Notes: generated by a model not told the origin, from the letters alone. DNA of 64,000 nucleotides from Burkholderiaceae bacterium (GCA_031253955.1 JAIRVJ010000122.1:1-64000), one strand, 5' to 3'. Counted from the first letter of the stretch, positions 47,261-57,442 are shown. Numbers and translations: made by a program.

Positions 47261-47276
47261 CAAGAATTCGCAAGAC

Positions 47277-48467
47277 TCATGATCTGAAACCCCGGTTGCT
47301 GGCCCAGATTACCGGCACGTTCATCAACCTGGCCCATGCCCTGGTGCTGGCCACCTGAATGCGGGGAGCGAAACTGCGAGCCGGCGCCCACCAGGCGTTG
47401 TTCATGGCCAGCACCAGGGTTGGCTGCTCGAACATGGCGAGCATCCATGTCCACGGCTGCAATTGCTCGATACACAGTGCGGCCCAGACCCGCTGATCGT
47501 CCAGCTCAAAAACATGCTGCGCGCCTGCCGGTTGCAACCCCTGCGCATTCCAGGGCCGCCAATTGCCGCCCAGCAGCAGCCCGGCAGCCGCGGTCAGCGG
47601 GAAAGAAAGCGCGTGATCTGGTTGGACCATCACCACCGCATTGAACGGCTTGCCCTTGGGTGCAGGAACCAGGTCTGATCCTTGCGCCTCGTACATTTGC
47701 GCGCCGATAAGCCAGGTCTGGTCAGGGGGCACCGCCAGCGAGAATTGCTGGCGCGTGCCCGGCAGCCAGTCATCGAGCACCGCTTCCGGCAGCACCGCGA
47801 CGGCGGCATCTTTTGCCTGACTTCGCGCCGCGCCGATCAGCGCCTGCTTGTTGGCCAGATCGGCCACCAGATCGCCGTGCGCCGCAGCTATGCTGGTCTG
47901 GATCCCGGCCCAGCCGGACGGAGACGGCAAAGCCCATTGAGCGGGATGGAACACGATGGAATAAATTCCGATACCGATGCCCAGCACCAGGCCCGCTAAA
48001 GGTGCTATCACATCGCACCAAACCAGAACGGCCATAGCAAGGGCCAATCCCCCAAAGCCGGTTGTAGGAAACATCACGCCCGCGGCGTTCAATGGGGACA
48101 GCCAGCCGATCACGCCCAAGGGAGGAATTGCCGTCACCATCAGGGCAAAAAGCCGGCCCGTGGCCGTGCCAGCGAAAGTCCACGGCAAAGCCAGCGCCAC
48201 GGACGCGCCGATCCAGGCCAGCAGGCTCCATCCCCAGTGCCCGCCGTAATAGCCGGCCATTGCACCCGTAATGGAAACGGACCCGATCAGGTAATAGATC
48301 AGAGCCGACAAAAAAGCCCATTTCCGGGAAACGCTAATGGCCGTGGCAACAGGCAGCGCCACGGACAGCAAAGGCCCCCACAGACTTGCGCCACCGGCCA
48401 GCCAGGCCACGCCGCCCAGGGCGGCCAGCGCCAGGCCCGTAACAAGCCGAATGCGCGCACGCATCAT
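47277..48467 (-). CDS. traB: TraB-like conjugal transfer protein (Lnt/carbon-nitrogen-hydrolase-like membrane protein)
   Basis: N-terminal TM block followed by Lnt-like periplasmic domain; ATGA overlap with the traM-like gene. Confidence 0.7.
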   Translation of the reverse strand: MMRARIRLVTGLALAALGGVAWLAGGASLWGPLLSVALPVATAISVSRKWAFLSALIYYLIGSVSITGAMAGYYGGHWGWSLLAWIGASVALALPWTFAGTATGRLFALMVTAIPPLGVIGWLSPLNAAGVMFPTTGFGGLALAMAVLVWCDVIAPLAGLVLGIGIGIYSIVFHPAQWALPSPSGWAGIQTSIAAAHGDLVADLANKQALIGAARSQAKDAAVAVLPEAVLDDWLPGTRQQFSLAVPPDQTWLIGAQMYEAQGSDLVPAPKGKPFNAVVMVQPDHALSFPLTAAAGLLLGGNWRPWNAQGLQPAGAQHVFELDDQRVWAALCIEQLQPWTWMLAMFEQPTLVLAMNNAWWAPARSFAPRIQVASTRAWARLMNVPVIWASNRGFRS

Positions 48468-49231
48468 TTCGCCGAATGCGCGGGCATGGATGGAACCGAT
48501 TGCGGCGCGCCCCGGCTCACACCGATGGAATAAATCCAGGCTCCGATGAATAGCCCAAGAACGAAAGTCAATCCCACCATCCACAGATAGATGCCCTTGA
48601 ATTGGCTTTTGGCGGCAACGGCCACCTGCTGGGCAATCTCCCCGGAGACCTTTGCAGTATCGATGGACACAGGCGGGCTTGGCGAATTGGCAAGGCCATT
48701 GATCTTGCCGGCCATGCCCTCCAGGGTGCGCTGAAACTTGTCGAGCTTGGGTTCCACCACGCTATCCTTGAAGCCATCGAGTGCCTTATCGAGTTCCTGA
48801 AATTCCTTTCGGGTGACCCATTCCATTTCCTCGGCGATCTTTTTGAATTGATGACCGATGGCCACAGGCGTCATCAGGGACTTGGGGTTGTCGGTCAAAT
48901 CCGGGGCCAGGGGCAGTCTGGCCCAAACCAGCGCGATCAAGGCAACGAAAGGCGCGGTCTGCGGGTCTTCCGGGATATAGCCGATCTTCTCCAGGAGATA
49001 GAGAATGTTGTCAATGTCCTTTTCCCGGTCGGGCGTAATGCGGTCATGCCAGCCGATGATCCGGCCCAGCAGCCATTCGGCGCTGGTGCCGGAATAGCTT
49101 TTGGCAATCGTGCGGAAACGGGGCTGCTTGACAAGCTCCCTTGGGCGATAAGCCTGGGAAGTTTCTTCGGGCGCTGTCAGCCCGGATGAGCTTTCGGAAG
49201 ATGTCTGATCTTCCGATGGGTTGCTGGCCAT
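48464..49231 (-). CDS. traM: TraM-like transfer protein
   Basis: Single C-terminal TM; gene order traK-traL-traM as in RP4. Confidence 0.6.
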   Translation of the reverse strand: MASNPSEDQTSSESSSGLTAPEETSQAYRPRELVKQPRFRTIAKSYSGTSAEWLLGRIIGWHDRITPDREKDIDNILYLLEKIGYIPEDPQTAPFVALIALVWARLPLAPDLTDNPKSLMTPVAIGHQFKKIAEEMEWVTRKEFQELDKALDGFKDSVVEPKLDKFQRTLEGMAGKINGLANSPSPPVSIDTAKVSGEIAQQVAVAAKSQFKGIYLWMVGLTFVLGLFIGAWIYSIGVSRGAPQSVPSMPAHSAK

Positions 49232-49234
49232 GAT

Positions 49235-50029
49235 TCAGATCTCCCGCGCGGATGTTTGCTGGCTGTCGATGAATTCCTCCATTTGGCTGAACGTTGCATG
49301 GGTCGAGCGCAACCAGGCATTCAAGGTGAGCCGCTGCCCGTGATTGAGCAAAGGCTTGCCGTTGCCTTGGCCAAGCGCCACATGGAAAGGCTTGCGGCCC
49401 ACCGCGTCGATCACATTGGCGTTGATTTCGGGCAGACAGTTTTCATCCCAGTAAAAGCCGGCGTCGTCGTCGGCCAGCAGTCTGGCGCGCAGCGCGCTGC
49501 TTTCCCAGCGGGTGAACTTGTCGGATTCCCCGAAAAACAGATTGCGCAGAATCAATCCGGTGTGAAAGCGCGCCGGCATCGCCTTGATGCGTTCTTCCAG
49601 CGTGCGAATGGCGTCTTCCACGCGCGAAAGCAGCCAGATCGGAAAGGCGTTGGCCTGGCGCAGCACTTCCCCGACAATGGGAATCGTGCCCTGAAAGGCG
49701 CGCGAGCCGATTTGCGCCGGCATGTTGACGATCACGCGGATTTCTTCGTCTTCGTGCTGACTTTGCAGACTGTCCAGCGCGTTGCTCAGGTCGATCCAGC
49801 CCTGCTCGATGGACAGATCGATGATTTGTGTGGTTTCCAGCGTGGGACTGTTTTGCGCAGACAGACCGTCCTTGCCGCACACATCGGGGTTGCTCATGTC
49901 GGCATCGAACACGGCAATGACAGGCCGCGCGCTGGCCTCCAGCGTCAGGTAGTAATGCACCAGGGCGCGGGTGGTCAGGCTCTTGCCCACGCCGCCCTTG
50001 TCGCCGTCAACGAGGTAGGTTCGCAACAT
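49235..50029 (-). CDS. traL: TraL-like P-loop ATPase
   Basis: MLRTYLVDGDKGGVGKSLTTRALVHYY deviant Walker A; gene order. Confidence 0.75.
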   Translation of the reverse strand: MLRTYLVDGDKGGVGKSLTTRALVHYYLTLEASARPVIAVFDADMSNPDVCGKDGLSAQNSPTLETTQIIDLSIEQGWIDLSNALDSLQSQHEDEEIRVIVNMPAQIGSRAFQGTIPIVGEVLRQANAFPIWLLSRVEDAIRTLEERIKAMPARFHTGLILRNLFFGESDKFTRWESSALRARLLADDDAGFYWDENCLPEINANVIDAVGRKPFHVALGQGNGKPLLNHGQRLTLNAWLRSTHATFSQMEEFIDSQQTSAREI

Positions 50030-50072
50030 TTGGGATTCCTTTCAAAACGGGTTGGGGATCAATGCGCGTCAG

Positions 50073-50882
50073 TCAGCGCGCGGTCGTGGGCAGCGAGGCC
50101 TGGTGCGCGGTGCGCTCCTCGGGACTTTTGAGGTTCCAGCACTTCTCGATCCACTGGGTTTCGGTAAGCTCGCTGGCAAAACGCGGCATTTCGCCGGACC
50201 ACGGCGGCTCGGTGTGCCACATGCGCCAGCAGTAATCAGCGTCCGATTCGTTCTTACCGCGCGCCACGATGGCGCCGTACTTGCGGTCGTCCTCGTAGCG
50301 GCCAGCCCAGATCGGCGCCTTGCGGCGCATCCTTTGTTCGCGCTCGGCGCTGTCCTTGGGAGACGCGGCGGCGGCGGTGGCCGGCTTTTCCGGTTTGGCG
50401 GGAGGTTTTGCAGCGGGCGCGGGCGCCGCCGATGTATTTTTGGCCGCGGCGATCACGGTGGTGGCCGCCGCAGCCGCAACGGTGGCATCCGGGCCGGTTG
50501 GCTGCACAGCCGCGTCCCGATTCTTGGGCGGGCGCCCGATGCGCTTGCGGGTTTCGCTTGATGCGGGCCGCGCGCAACGTTTGATCGCTCCGATCAATTT
50601 GCGGCGGCTGATGGCGATGTCTTGGGCCTTTTGCAGGATGGTCTCGGCGATGGTTTCCGGCGCGATTTCAAGCTCCAGGCATTCCCTGATGAGCGTGTTT
50701 TTGGCTTGCAGCAGGCAGGCAATGTGCTGGTCGGCGTTCTTGACGCGCTCCAGCCGCTTGCGGGCGCGCCGGGTGACATCGCGCAGGCGCTCGAGATCAG
50801 TGTAGAAAATCTGCGTGCGCTGGTTGAGCGGCGCCGGATCGTAGGTTGCCGTTGCGGCTGCGGTTTCGGTTTCGGTATTCAT
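50073..50882 (-). CDS. TraK-like DNA-binding protein paralogue 2
   Basis: RRKLIGAIKRCARPASSETRKRIGRPPKN, AT-hook-like GRPPKN; homologous to 50911-51396. Confidence 0.55.
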   Translation of the reverse strand: MNTETETAAATATYDPAPLNQRTQIFYTDLERLRDVTRRARKRLERVKNADQHIACLLQAKNTLIRECLELEIAPETIAETILQKAQDIAISRRKLIGAIKRCARPASSETRKRIGRPPKNRDAAVQPTGPDATVAAAAATTVIAAAKNTSAAPAPAAKPPAKPEKPATAAAASPKDSAEREQRMRRKAPIWAGRYEDDRKYGAIVARGKNESDADYCWRMWHTEPPWSGEMPRFASELTETQWIEKCWNLKSPEERTAHQASLPTTAR

Positions 50883-50910
50883 GGTGTTTTTTCAATAAAA
50901 AGGTGAATCG

Positions 50911-51396
50911 TCAAGACTGGCTTTCAAACGTTCCGGGAAAACGTCCGCGCCGCAGCGTGCGTTTGGGAGTCGCACGCACTGGCGGGGTCTTTGCATCGGC
51001 CACGGCAGCCGGCGCCGCTGGACTTTTGTCCACAGGCTCTGCGGCAGCGGCGTTCTTGGGCGGGCGGCCTATGCGTTTTCTGGGTGCGCCGTCCGGGTTG
51101 AGGCTGCCTGCCGCGCGGGGATCGCATCGCTGGATGGCGCTGACGATCTTGCGGCGGTTGACCGGGCCTTGCCACTTTTCCAAAAGGATGTTGGCAATGT
51201 CGTCGGGCGCCAGGCCGATGTTGAGCAATTCGCCGATGAGCGGGCGGTGCGCCTCGCTCTGGATACGCAGGCAGTCTTCGACTTTCCTGGCGTTCCTGAG
51301 CCTCTTGAGCGCGCGGGCATGTACTTGCTTGAGCGCATAAAACGCTTCATAGGAATAGCGCAGCGGGTCTTGTGGTGAAGCTTCAGGTGAGGTCAC
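50911..51396 (-). CDS. TraK-like oriT-binding protein paralogue 1
   Basis: NRRKIVSAIQRCDPRAAGSLNPDGAPRKRIGRPPKN; divergent from traJ/traI as traK is in RP4. Confidence 0.6.
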   Translation of the reverse strand: MTSPEASPQDPLRYSYEAFYALKQVHARALKRLRNARKVEDCLRIQSEAHRPLIGELLNIGLAPDDIANILLEKWQGPVNRRKIVSAIQRCDPRAAGSLNPDGAPRKRIGRPPKNAAAAEPVDKSPAAPAAVADAKTPPVRATPKRTLRRGRFPGTFESQS

Positions 51397-51445
51397 TTCG
51401 GGTTCTCCTGGTGGTTGCGTGGGCGAAGCGGGCTGCTTCGTGAAG

Positions 51446-51477
51446 GTCCCTACTGCTTACTTCGGAGGGTTATGCAA
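51446..51477 (-). promoter_or_regulatory. Operon-head element copy D
   Basis: Minus strand TTGCATAACCCTCCGAAGTAAGCAGTAGGGAC. Confidence 0.6.
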
Positions 51478-51910
51478 TTCCTAATGTTTTTTGCCATCTT
51501 TGCAATGGCCATTGCAATAGCCATTCGTTCAAGGCAGGGATCGCCGCAATTCGGAATTGAAAGACCTGATTGGGCGGATGTTTTAAAGATCAAAAATTTT
51601 TTAACTGCGGCAATTGTTTTAATGGCCTTTGCAGCGCCATGAACCGCGGCATCGGGAACGTGTTGGCGCAGCCAATGGCTGGCCGAAAGCGTTGGCGCGA
51701 CTGCGTACAAGTAGGCGCGCTGATCCCGGAACAGCTTCATCCTGAAGCCGATGCGCCCATGCCGGGCAGACCAGGCGTGCAAGGCGCGCGGGCGTTGCGC
51801 GCCCCCCCGATCTATCCCCAACTCCCCCGGACACGCTGTTTCCATGCGGCACAGGGCGCCCGCGCTGGAGAGCGCCGCGATCCCCGTGCGCGCCGTTTCG
51901 GGTTTGCAGG

Positions 51911-52070
51911 GGCCCTCGTACACGTCATTTCTGTTTTGCAGCGCCCCTCCTACACCTCATTTCCGTTTTGCAGCGTCCCTCGCGCACGCCCTTTCCGTTT
52001 TGCAATGCCCCTCGTACACGTCATTTCCGTTTTGCAGCGTCCCTCGTGTGCGTCGTTCCCGTTTTCCAGC
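51911..52070. repeat. Five tandem 32 bp repeats
   Basis: Units 51911, 51943, 51975, 52007, 52039; consensus about GYCCCTCGTACACGTCATTTCCGTTTTGCAGC. Confidence 0.85.
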
Positions 52071-52197
52071 GGGTCGGCGCGCGCACCAAGCCGGAACGTG
52101 AACCGCCTCTGAGCGACAGAACCTCCCCACTCGCAACGGACTGACCCACGCTGTCTTCCGGGAGCGGCCCATGCCAGGCAAGTCAGGCGCGCGCACG

Positions 52198-52223
52198 ACG
52201 CGAGAGCGTTTCGCGCCATCCTG
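52198..52223 (+). other. Candidate nic region: hairpin CGCGA-N7-TCGCG followed by CCATCCTG
   Basis: Within the traK-like/traJ-like divergent intergenic region; CATCCTG fits the YATCCTG nic core of IncP-type relaxases. Confidence 0.25.
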
Positions 52224-52807
52224 ATTTGTCCCTAATTCCATCCGACACGCTGTTTCCATATTGCACGGGGCGTCCGCACTGAATGACGGAGATCGTGGCT
52301 GCGTTTGCGCGGGCCAGCTTGCGCACGAAGCCGCAAGAAGCCGGGACGGAAACCGCCTCGATGCGCTACTTCCCGTACTGGAAGGCGGATCGTTCTACCT
52401 GTGGCATGGCTTTCCCGTGATGGGAAGGCAGGAATTCTCCGCCGGTGGCGGGTTGGGCCACCGGCTGTTTGCAGCATCGACAAGCGTAGCGCGGAAGATG
52501 TGCCGGGTCTCGGGCGCCAGCCTGAGCAAGATGGGGATGGGGGGCTGCGTGGCTTTGCCGCGCTGTACCCCCATCCCCTATCTTGTCAGTTTTACGAGCA
52601 AGTGAGTTTCCCGGTGAACAGATCGGATATCCGGTGACAACAGGCCGGCATAAGCCCGCCAGAGAGCAAGTTCATCGGGGAGTGCCTCACCCCCCAACCC
52701 CTTCCAAAAAAACGCTTGCAGGCGATTCTGCGAGGCCGACTGTTTTGCACCAGAACCCGAAAGTGGCCTTTAAAAGGTCTTTTAACGGTCTTTAAAAAAG
52801 AACAGCC

Positions 52808-52840
52808 ATGAATAGCCTCTCGAAGTAGGTAATAGGAGAC
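52808..52840 (+). promoter_or_regulatory. Operon-head element copy E
   Basis: ATGAATAGCCTCTCGAAGTAGGTAATAGGAGAC. Confidence 0.65.
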
Positions 52841-52888
52841 CTCCCGGAATGCCGAAACGATGACCGTGAAGGATTCCAGGGCATGGAA

Positions 52889-52921
52889 ATGAATAGCCTT
52901 TTGAAATAAACAGTAGGAAGT
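52889..52921 (+). promoter_or_regulatory. Operon-head element copy F
   Basis: ATGAATAGCCTTTTGAAATAAACAGTAGGAAGT. Confidence 0.6.
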
Positions 52922-52940
52922 CTTTCAAGGAATTCAGGCG

Positions 52941-53318
52941 ATGAGCATAGCCACAGTCAGTACACACCATAGCACGTCTCCCGATGGAACGAAGCGAACT
53001 AGGCACCTGAAGGTGCGTTGCACCCGCGGCGAGTATGAGGAAATCAGACGGCGCGCCGGGGAAGCGGGCATGAGTCTGAGCGAATACCTGCGCTGCGCGG
53101 CATTCAACCAACGCATCGTCGCCAAGGATGCCTATTCCATGATCGGCGAGCTGCGCAAGATCGGGGCGCTCATCAAGCACAACTACCCCTCGGTCAAGAG
53201 CTGGAGCGGGGAAGAAAGGCGTCGCTACTGGAAGAGTCATGAACAATTGCGGGAATTGGCCGATGCAATGGCTTGCATGATCGGATTGAAAAAAATAGCG
53301 AAGGAGCTATTGAAATGA
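52941..53318 (+). CDS. traJ: TraJ/MobC-like relaxosome accessory protein (RHH)
   Basis: RTRHLKVRCTRGEYEEIRRRAGEAGMSLSEYLRCAAFNQRI; precedes relaxase. Confidence 0.8.
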   Translation: MSIATVSTHHSTSPDGTKRTRHLKVRCTRGEYEEIRRRAGEAGMSLSEYLRCAAFNQRIVAKDAYSMIGELRKIGALIKHNYPSVKSWSGEERRRYWKSHEQLRELADAMACMIGLKKIAKELLK

Positions 53319-55219
53319 TTCCGACTGTCTTGAAATCCAATCGGCAAAGCGCGCCGGAGGTCCGTTTCAAGCGGGTCGTGGAGTACGTGGGGCGCGACGA
53401 TGATGAAGCGCGCGACAAAGGTCAGAAACCCCTGACGGATGAAAATTGCGGCGTTTTCAACATGGATGCCGATTGCGCGACGCCGCAAGATCGGGAAACA
53501 CTCTGGCAGATCATGAGCGGTGACGCTGCGCAGGCGCGCTACAAAGGTGAGCCGGTCTATCATTTCGACGTGTCATGGATGGAAGGCGAGCACCCGACGC
53601 GCGAGCAACTGGAAAGCACGGCTAGGCACTTCACTCGCGGACTGGGTTTCGGCCAGTGCCAAACCTTCTGGGCCGTGCACCGCGACACCGACAACGATCA
53701 CCTGCACATCATCGTCAACAAGGTCATGGTGCAGGAAGACGGCAGTTGCATCGTTGTAGAAAAGCCGCGTTTTGACTACCGTGTTCTGGCCCGTCTGGCG
53801 CGCGAGGTCGAAATCGAACAGGGTTGGGAGCACGCGCCGGGCTACTACGTCGCTGTTCAAACGCAGGCCGGCGATAAAGAGATCATGCCTAGGAAGGAAG
53901 CGGTAGCGCGTGGTTTGTGGAATAAAGATTGGGAAAAACAAAAGATCAGCCGCATGGCCGGACGGGTAGAACAGTATCTGGGCACCGACTCGTTTCAGAC
54001 GTGGGTCATCGGCGAGCCGGGACGCGCCTTGTACGAAACGCTCCAACAGCCAGGCGCCATTTGGGAACGGGTGCATGAAACGTTGGCACGGTATGGCGTC
54101 GCCATCGAGACCAAGGGTTCTGGACTGGTAGTTACGACTACCCTGGACGATGGCCGGGTGCTGGCGGCCAAAGCCTCCCAGATCGGCAAGTGGGCCAGCA
54201 AGGCCGCCCTCGAAAAACGTCTGGGCGCGTATCAGCCCCCGTCAGAGGGGGTGCTGCAAGCCAAGCAGCAGGCACAGCATAACTATCCGCAGGCCGTGCG
54301 TGCGCAGCGCGCCGGTGAACAAAACCCGAAATTCGGTGAAAATTCCCGCGCGGTTCGTAAAACAGAACGCGAAATACAACGGGGGGAGCTGCTCGAACGC
54401 TTCGAGAGCGAGCAAAAGAGCAACGCCGGGCCGGCGCGCAAACGCCAACGCGACACTTTACGCGAGCGGCATCAAGATGAGAGGAAGACGCTTAAGGCCG
54501 ATCTGGCCGGGCAGCGCCGGCAGTTATTCCGCGCCGCCAAAGCCGGACATCGCCTGGTCACGCCCGTCGAACTGGCGCTGCACGCCCGCCAGCGCGCGCT
54601 GCAACTGGAAGCGTTGCAAAAGCGTCAACGCGAGGAACGGCTCGCATTTTCAAAATCATTGCCCAAACGCGCTGCAACGTGGCGCGCCTGGCTCGAACAA
54701 CAGGCCGGACAGGATGATGCCGCTGCGCAAGCGGCCTTGCGCGGTATTCGCTACCAGGAACAACGTAAGAAGAAACAGCAGGTCAACGCTATTGCACGCG
54801 CGGTCGAGGAACAACAAGAACAAGAACAAGAACAAGAACAGCAAATCAGGATGCTGACAGTCGCCAGGCTGCGGGCGGAAGTGGATCGCAGACTTCAATG
54901 GGTCGTCTACAAATCCCAAGACGGTACAACCCGCATGGTCGATGAAGGACACCGCATTGTTGTCAAGGATTTGCACGATGACACCCTGGAAGCGGCGCTG
55001 CGCGTGGCGGCGGCCAAGTATTACAATCAAATCACGATCACCGGCACGGCTGAGTTTCGTGAGCGCACCGCGCGCATGGCCGTGCAGTTGGGGATCGGCG
55101 TCAAGGATGATGATCTGCAAGGCATCGTCCGCGACGAACGCGAGAAGTCTCAAAAGTTATCACGCACAGCGTCGCAAGAAAACCGCCAAGGTTTTGATCG
55201 GCGCGATCCAGAACGTTAG
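53315..55219 (+). CDS. traI: TraI-like MOB_P relaxase with C-terminal LPD7-like domain
   Basis: FWAVHRDTDNDHLHIIVNKV relaxase His motif; C-terminal VDEGHRIVVKDLHDDTLEAALRVAAAKYYNQITITGTAEFRERTARMAVQLGI; ATG at 53315. Confidence 0.92.
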   Translation: MIPTVLKSNRQSAPEVRFKRVVEYVGRDDDEARDKGQKPLTDENCGVFNMDADCATPQDRETLWQIMSGDAAQARYKGEPVYHFDVSWMEGEHPTREQLESTARHFTRGLGFGQCQTFWAVHRDTDNDHLHIIVNKVMVQEDGSCIVVEKPRFDYRVLARLAREVEIEQGWEHAPGYYVAVQTQAGDKEIMPRKEAVARGLWNKDWEKQKISRMAGRVEQYLGTDSFQTWVIGEPGRALYETLQQPGAIWERVHETLARYGVAIETKGSGLVVTTTLDDGRVLAAKASQIGKWASKAALEKRLGAYQPPSEGVLQAKQQAQHNYPQAVRAQRAGEQNPKFGENSRAVRKTEREIQRGELLERFESEQKSNAGPARKRQRDTLRERHQDERKTLKADLAGQRRQLFRAAKAGHRLVTPVELALHARQRALQLEALQKRQREERLAFSKSLPKRAATWRAWLEQQAGQDDAAAQAALRGIRYQEQRKKKQQVNAIARAVEEQQEQEQEQEQQIRMLTVARLRAEVDRRLQWVVYKSQDGTTRMVDEGHRIVVKDLHDDTLEAALRVAAAKYYNQITITGTAEFRERTARMAVQLGIGVKDDDLQGIVRDEREKSQKLSRTASQENRQGFDRRDPER

Positions 55220-55270
55220 CGAGTGCTAAATTCTCCGCCGGGCTGACAAGGCCCGCGCAGCTTCTTTTAA

Positions 55271-56641
<1,371 letters not shown>

Positions 56642-57257
56642 TCCCCTCTTTATCTCCCCTTTTTGCCTAAAAAACAGGCAGCGCGCGGGGTAACGCAACA
56701 AGTGGCAGGCTTGCTGCGCAGCCTGCAATCCGTGGGCGCATAGGCGCGCAAGCGCGCCGTTGCTCGCGGAAAATCAACAGTCCCCCCACGCCTTGCTGCG
56801 CAGGCGCGGGGAGAAAAACAGGTTCCCCCCTGTTCTCGTAGAAAGAACGATGCTTCGATCCGCTCATGCCGGCGTAGGCAGGAATGACTTTGCCTATCAG
56901 AAAAGAAGGCGAAGCTGCGCCCTAAAATGCGCGTGTTTGAAGGAAACGCTACACGACCGCGTGGCGGTCGCGGGGGCAGAGTCCCGCCCCCAACGCCTTA
57001 AAGGCGTGGACAACCCCTTTTGGGGTTGCCCACCCCGCGGCGTTCCCTCGCCCTGATTACAATAAGCTATGAAAATAATAGCTAAAAAGCTAATAGATGC
57101 AAGACTCTACAGAAATTCCGAGTTATTTGCATGGTTATTTGCGCTCCCCCTTGACAACACATCTACTTGTGGGAGAGGGTTGGGGAGAGGGCAAGCGGCG
57201 CTGGTTGAAGCAACAACGCTTGTGCCGCCCGCCCCCTCTGCCTAACCCTCTCGCCCA

Positions 57258-57394
57258 AGGAGGGTGTCGCAAAAAGGTCGTCATTCCCGCGCAGGCGGGA
57301 ATCCAGAGACGGTAGTTTCGAGGTAACGCTTCTGGATTCCCGCCTTCGCGGGAATGACGAAAGGGGACGCGATTGCCCTTTTGCGACACCCTCC
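57258..57394. repeat. REP/dRS3-like inverted repeat insertion
   Basis: CCCAAGGAGGGTGTCGCAAAAAGG...GTCATTCCCGCGCAGGCGGGAATCCAGA / TCTGGATTCCCGCCTTCGCGGGAATGAC...CCTTTTGCGACACCCTCCAAGGG. Confidence 0.8.
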
Positions 57395-57442
57395 AAGGGG
57401 GAGAGGGAATAACCAAACCAAAACTGCTCTGAGCGCCAAACT

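Noticed and set aside
51911-52070. Possible short CRISPR array
   Set aside because: Contiguous 32 bp tandem units with no intervening spacers and no cas genes.
51450-52483. Several minus-strand ORFs in the presumed oriT region
   Set aside because: Short, repeat-derived, no RBS or family features; better explained as non-coding repeats.
52808-52921. Interpretation of the operon-head motif as multiple oriT nic sites because of similarity to RP4 GTGAAGTAGGC text
   Set aside because: Copies occur at operon heads throughout the element in both orientations, and the YATCCTG core is absent; a regulatory role fits better.
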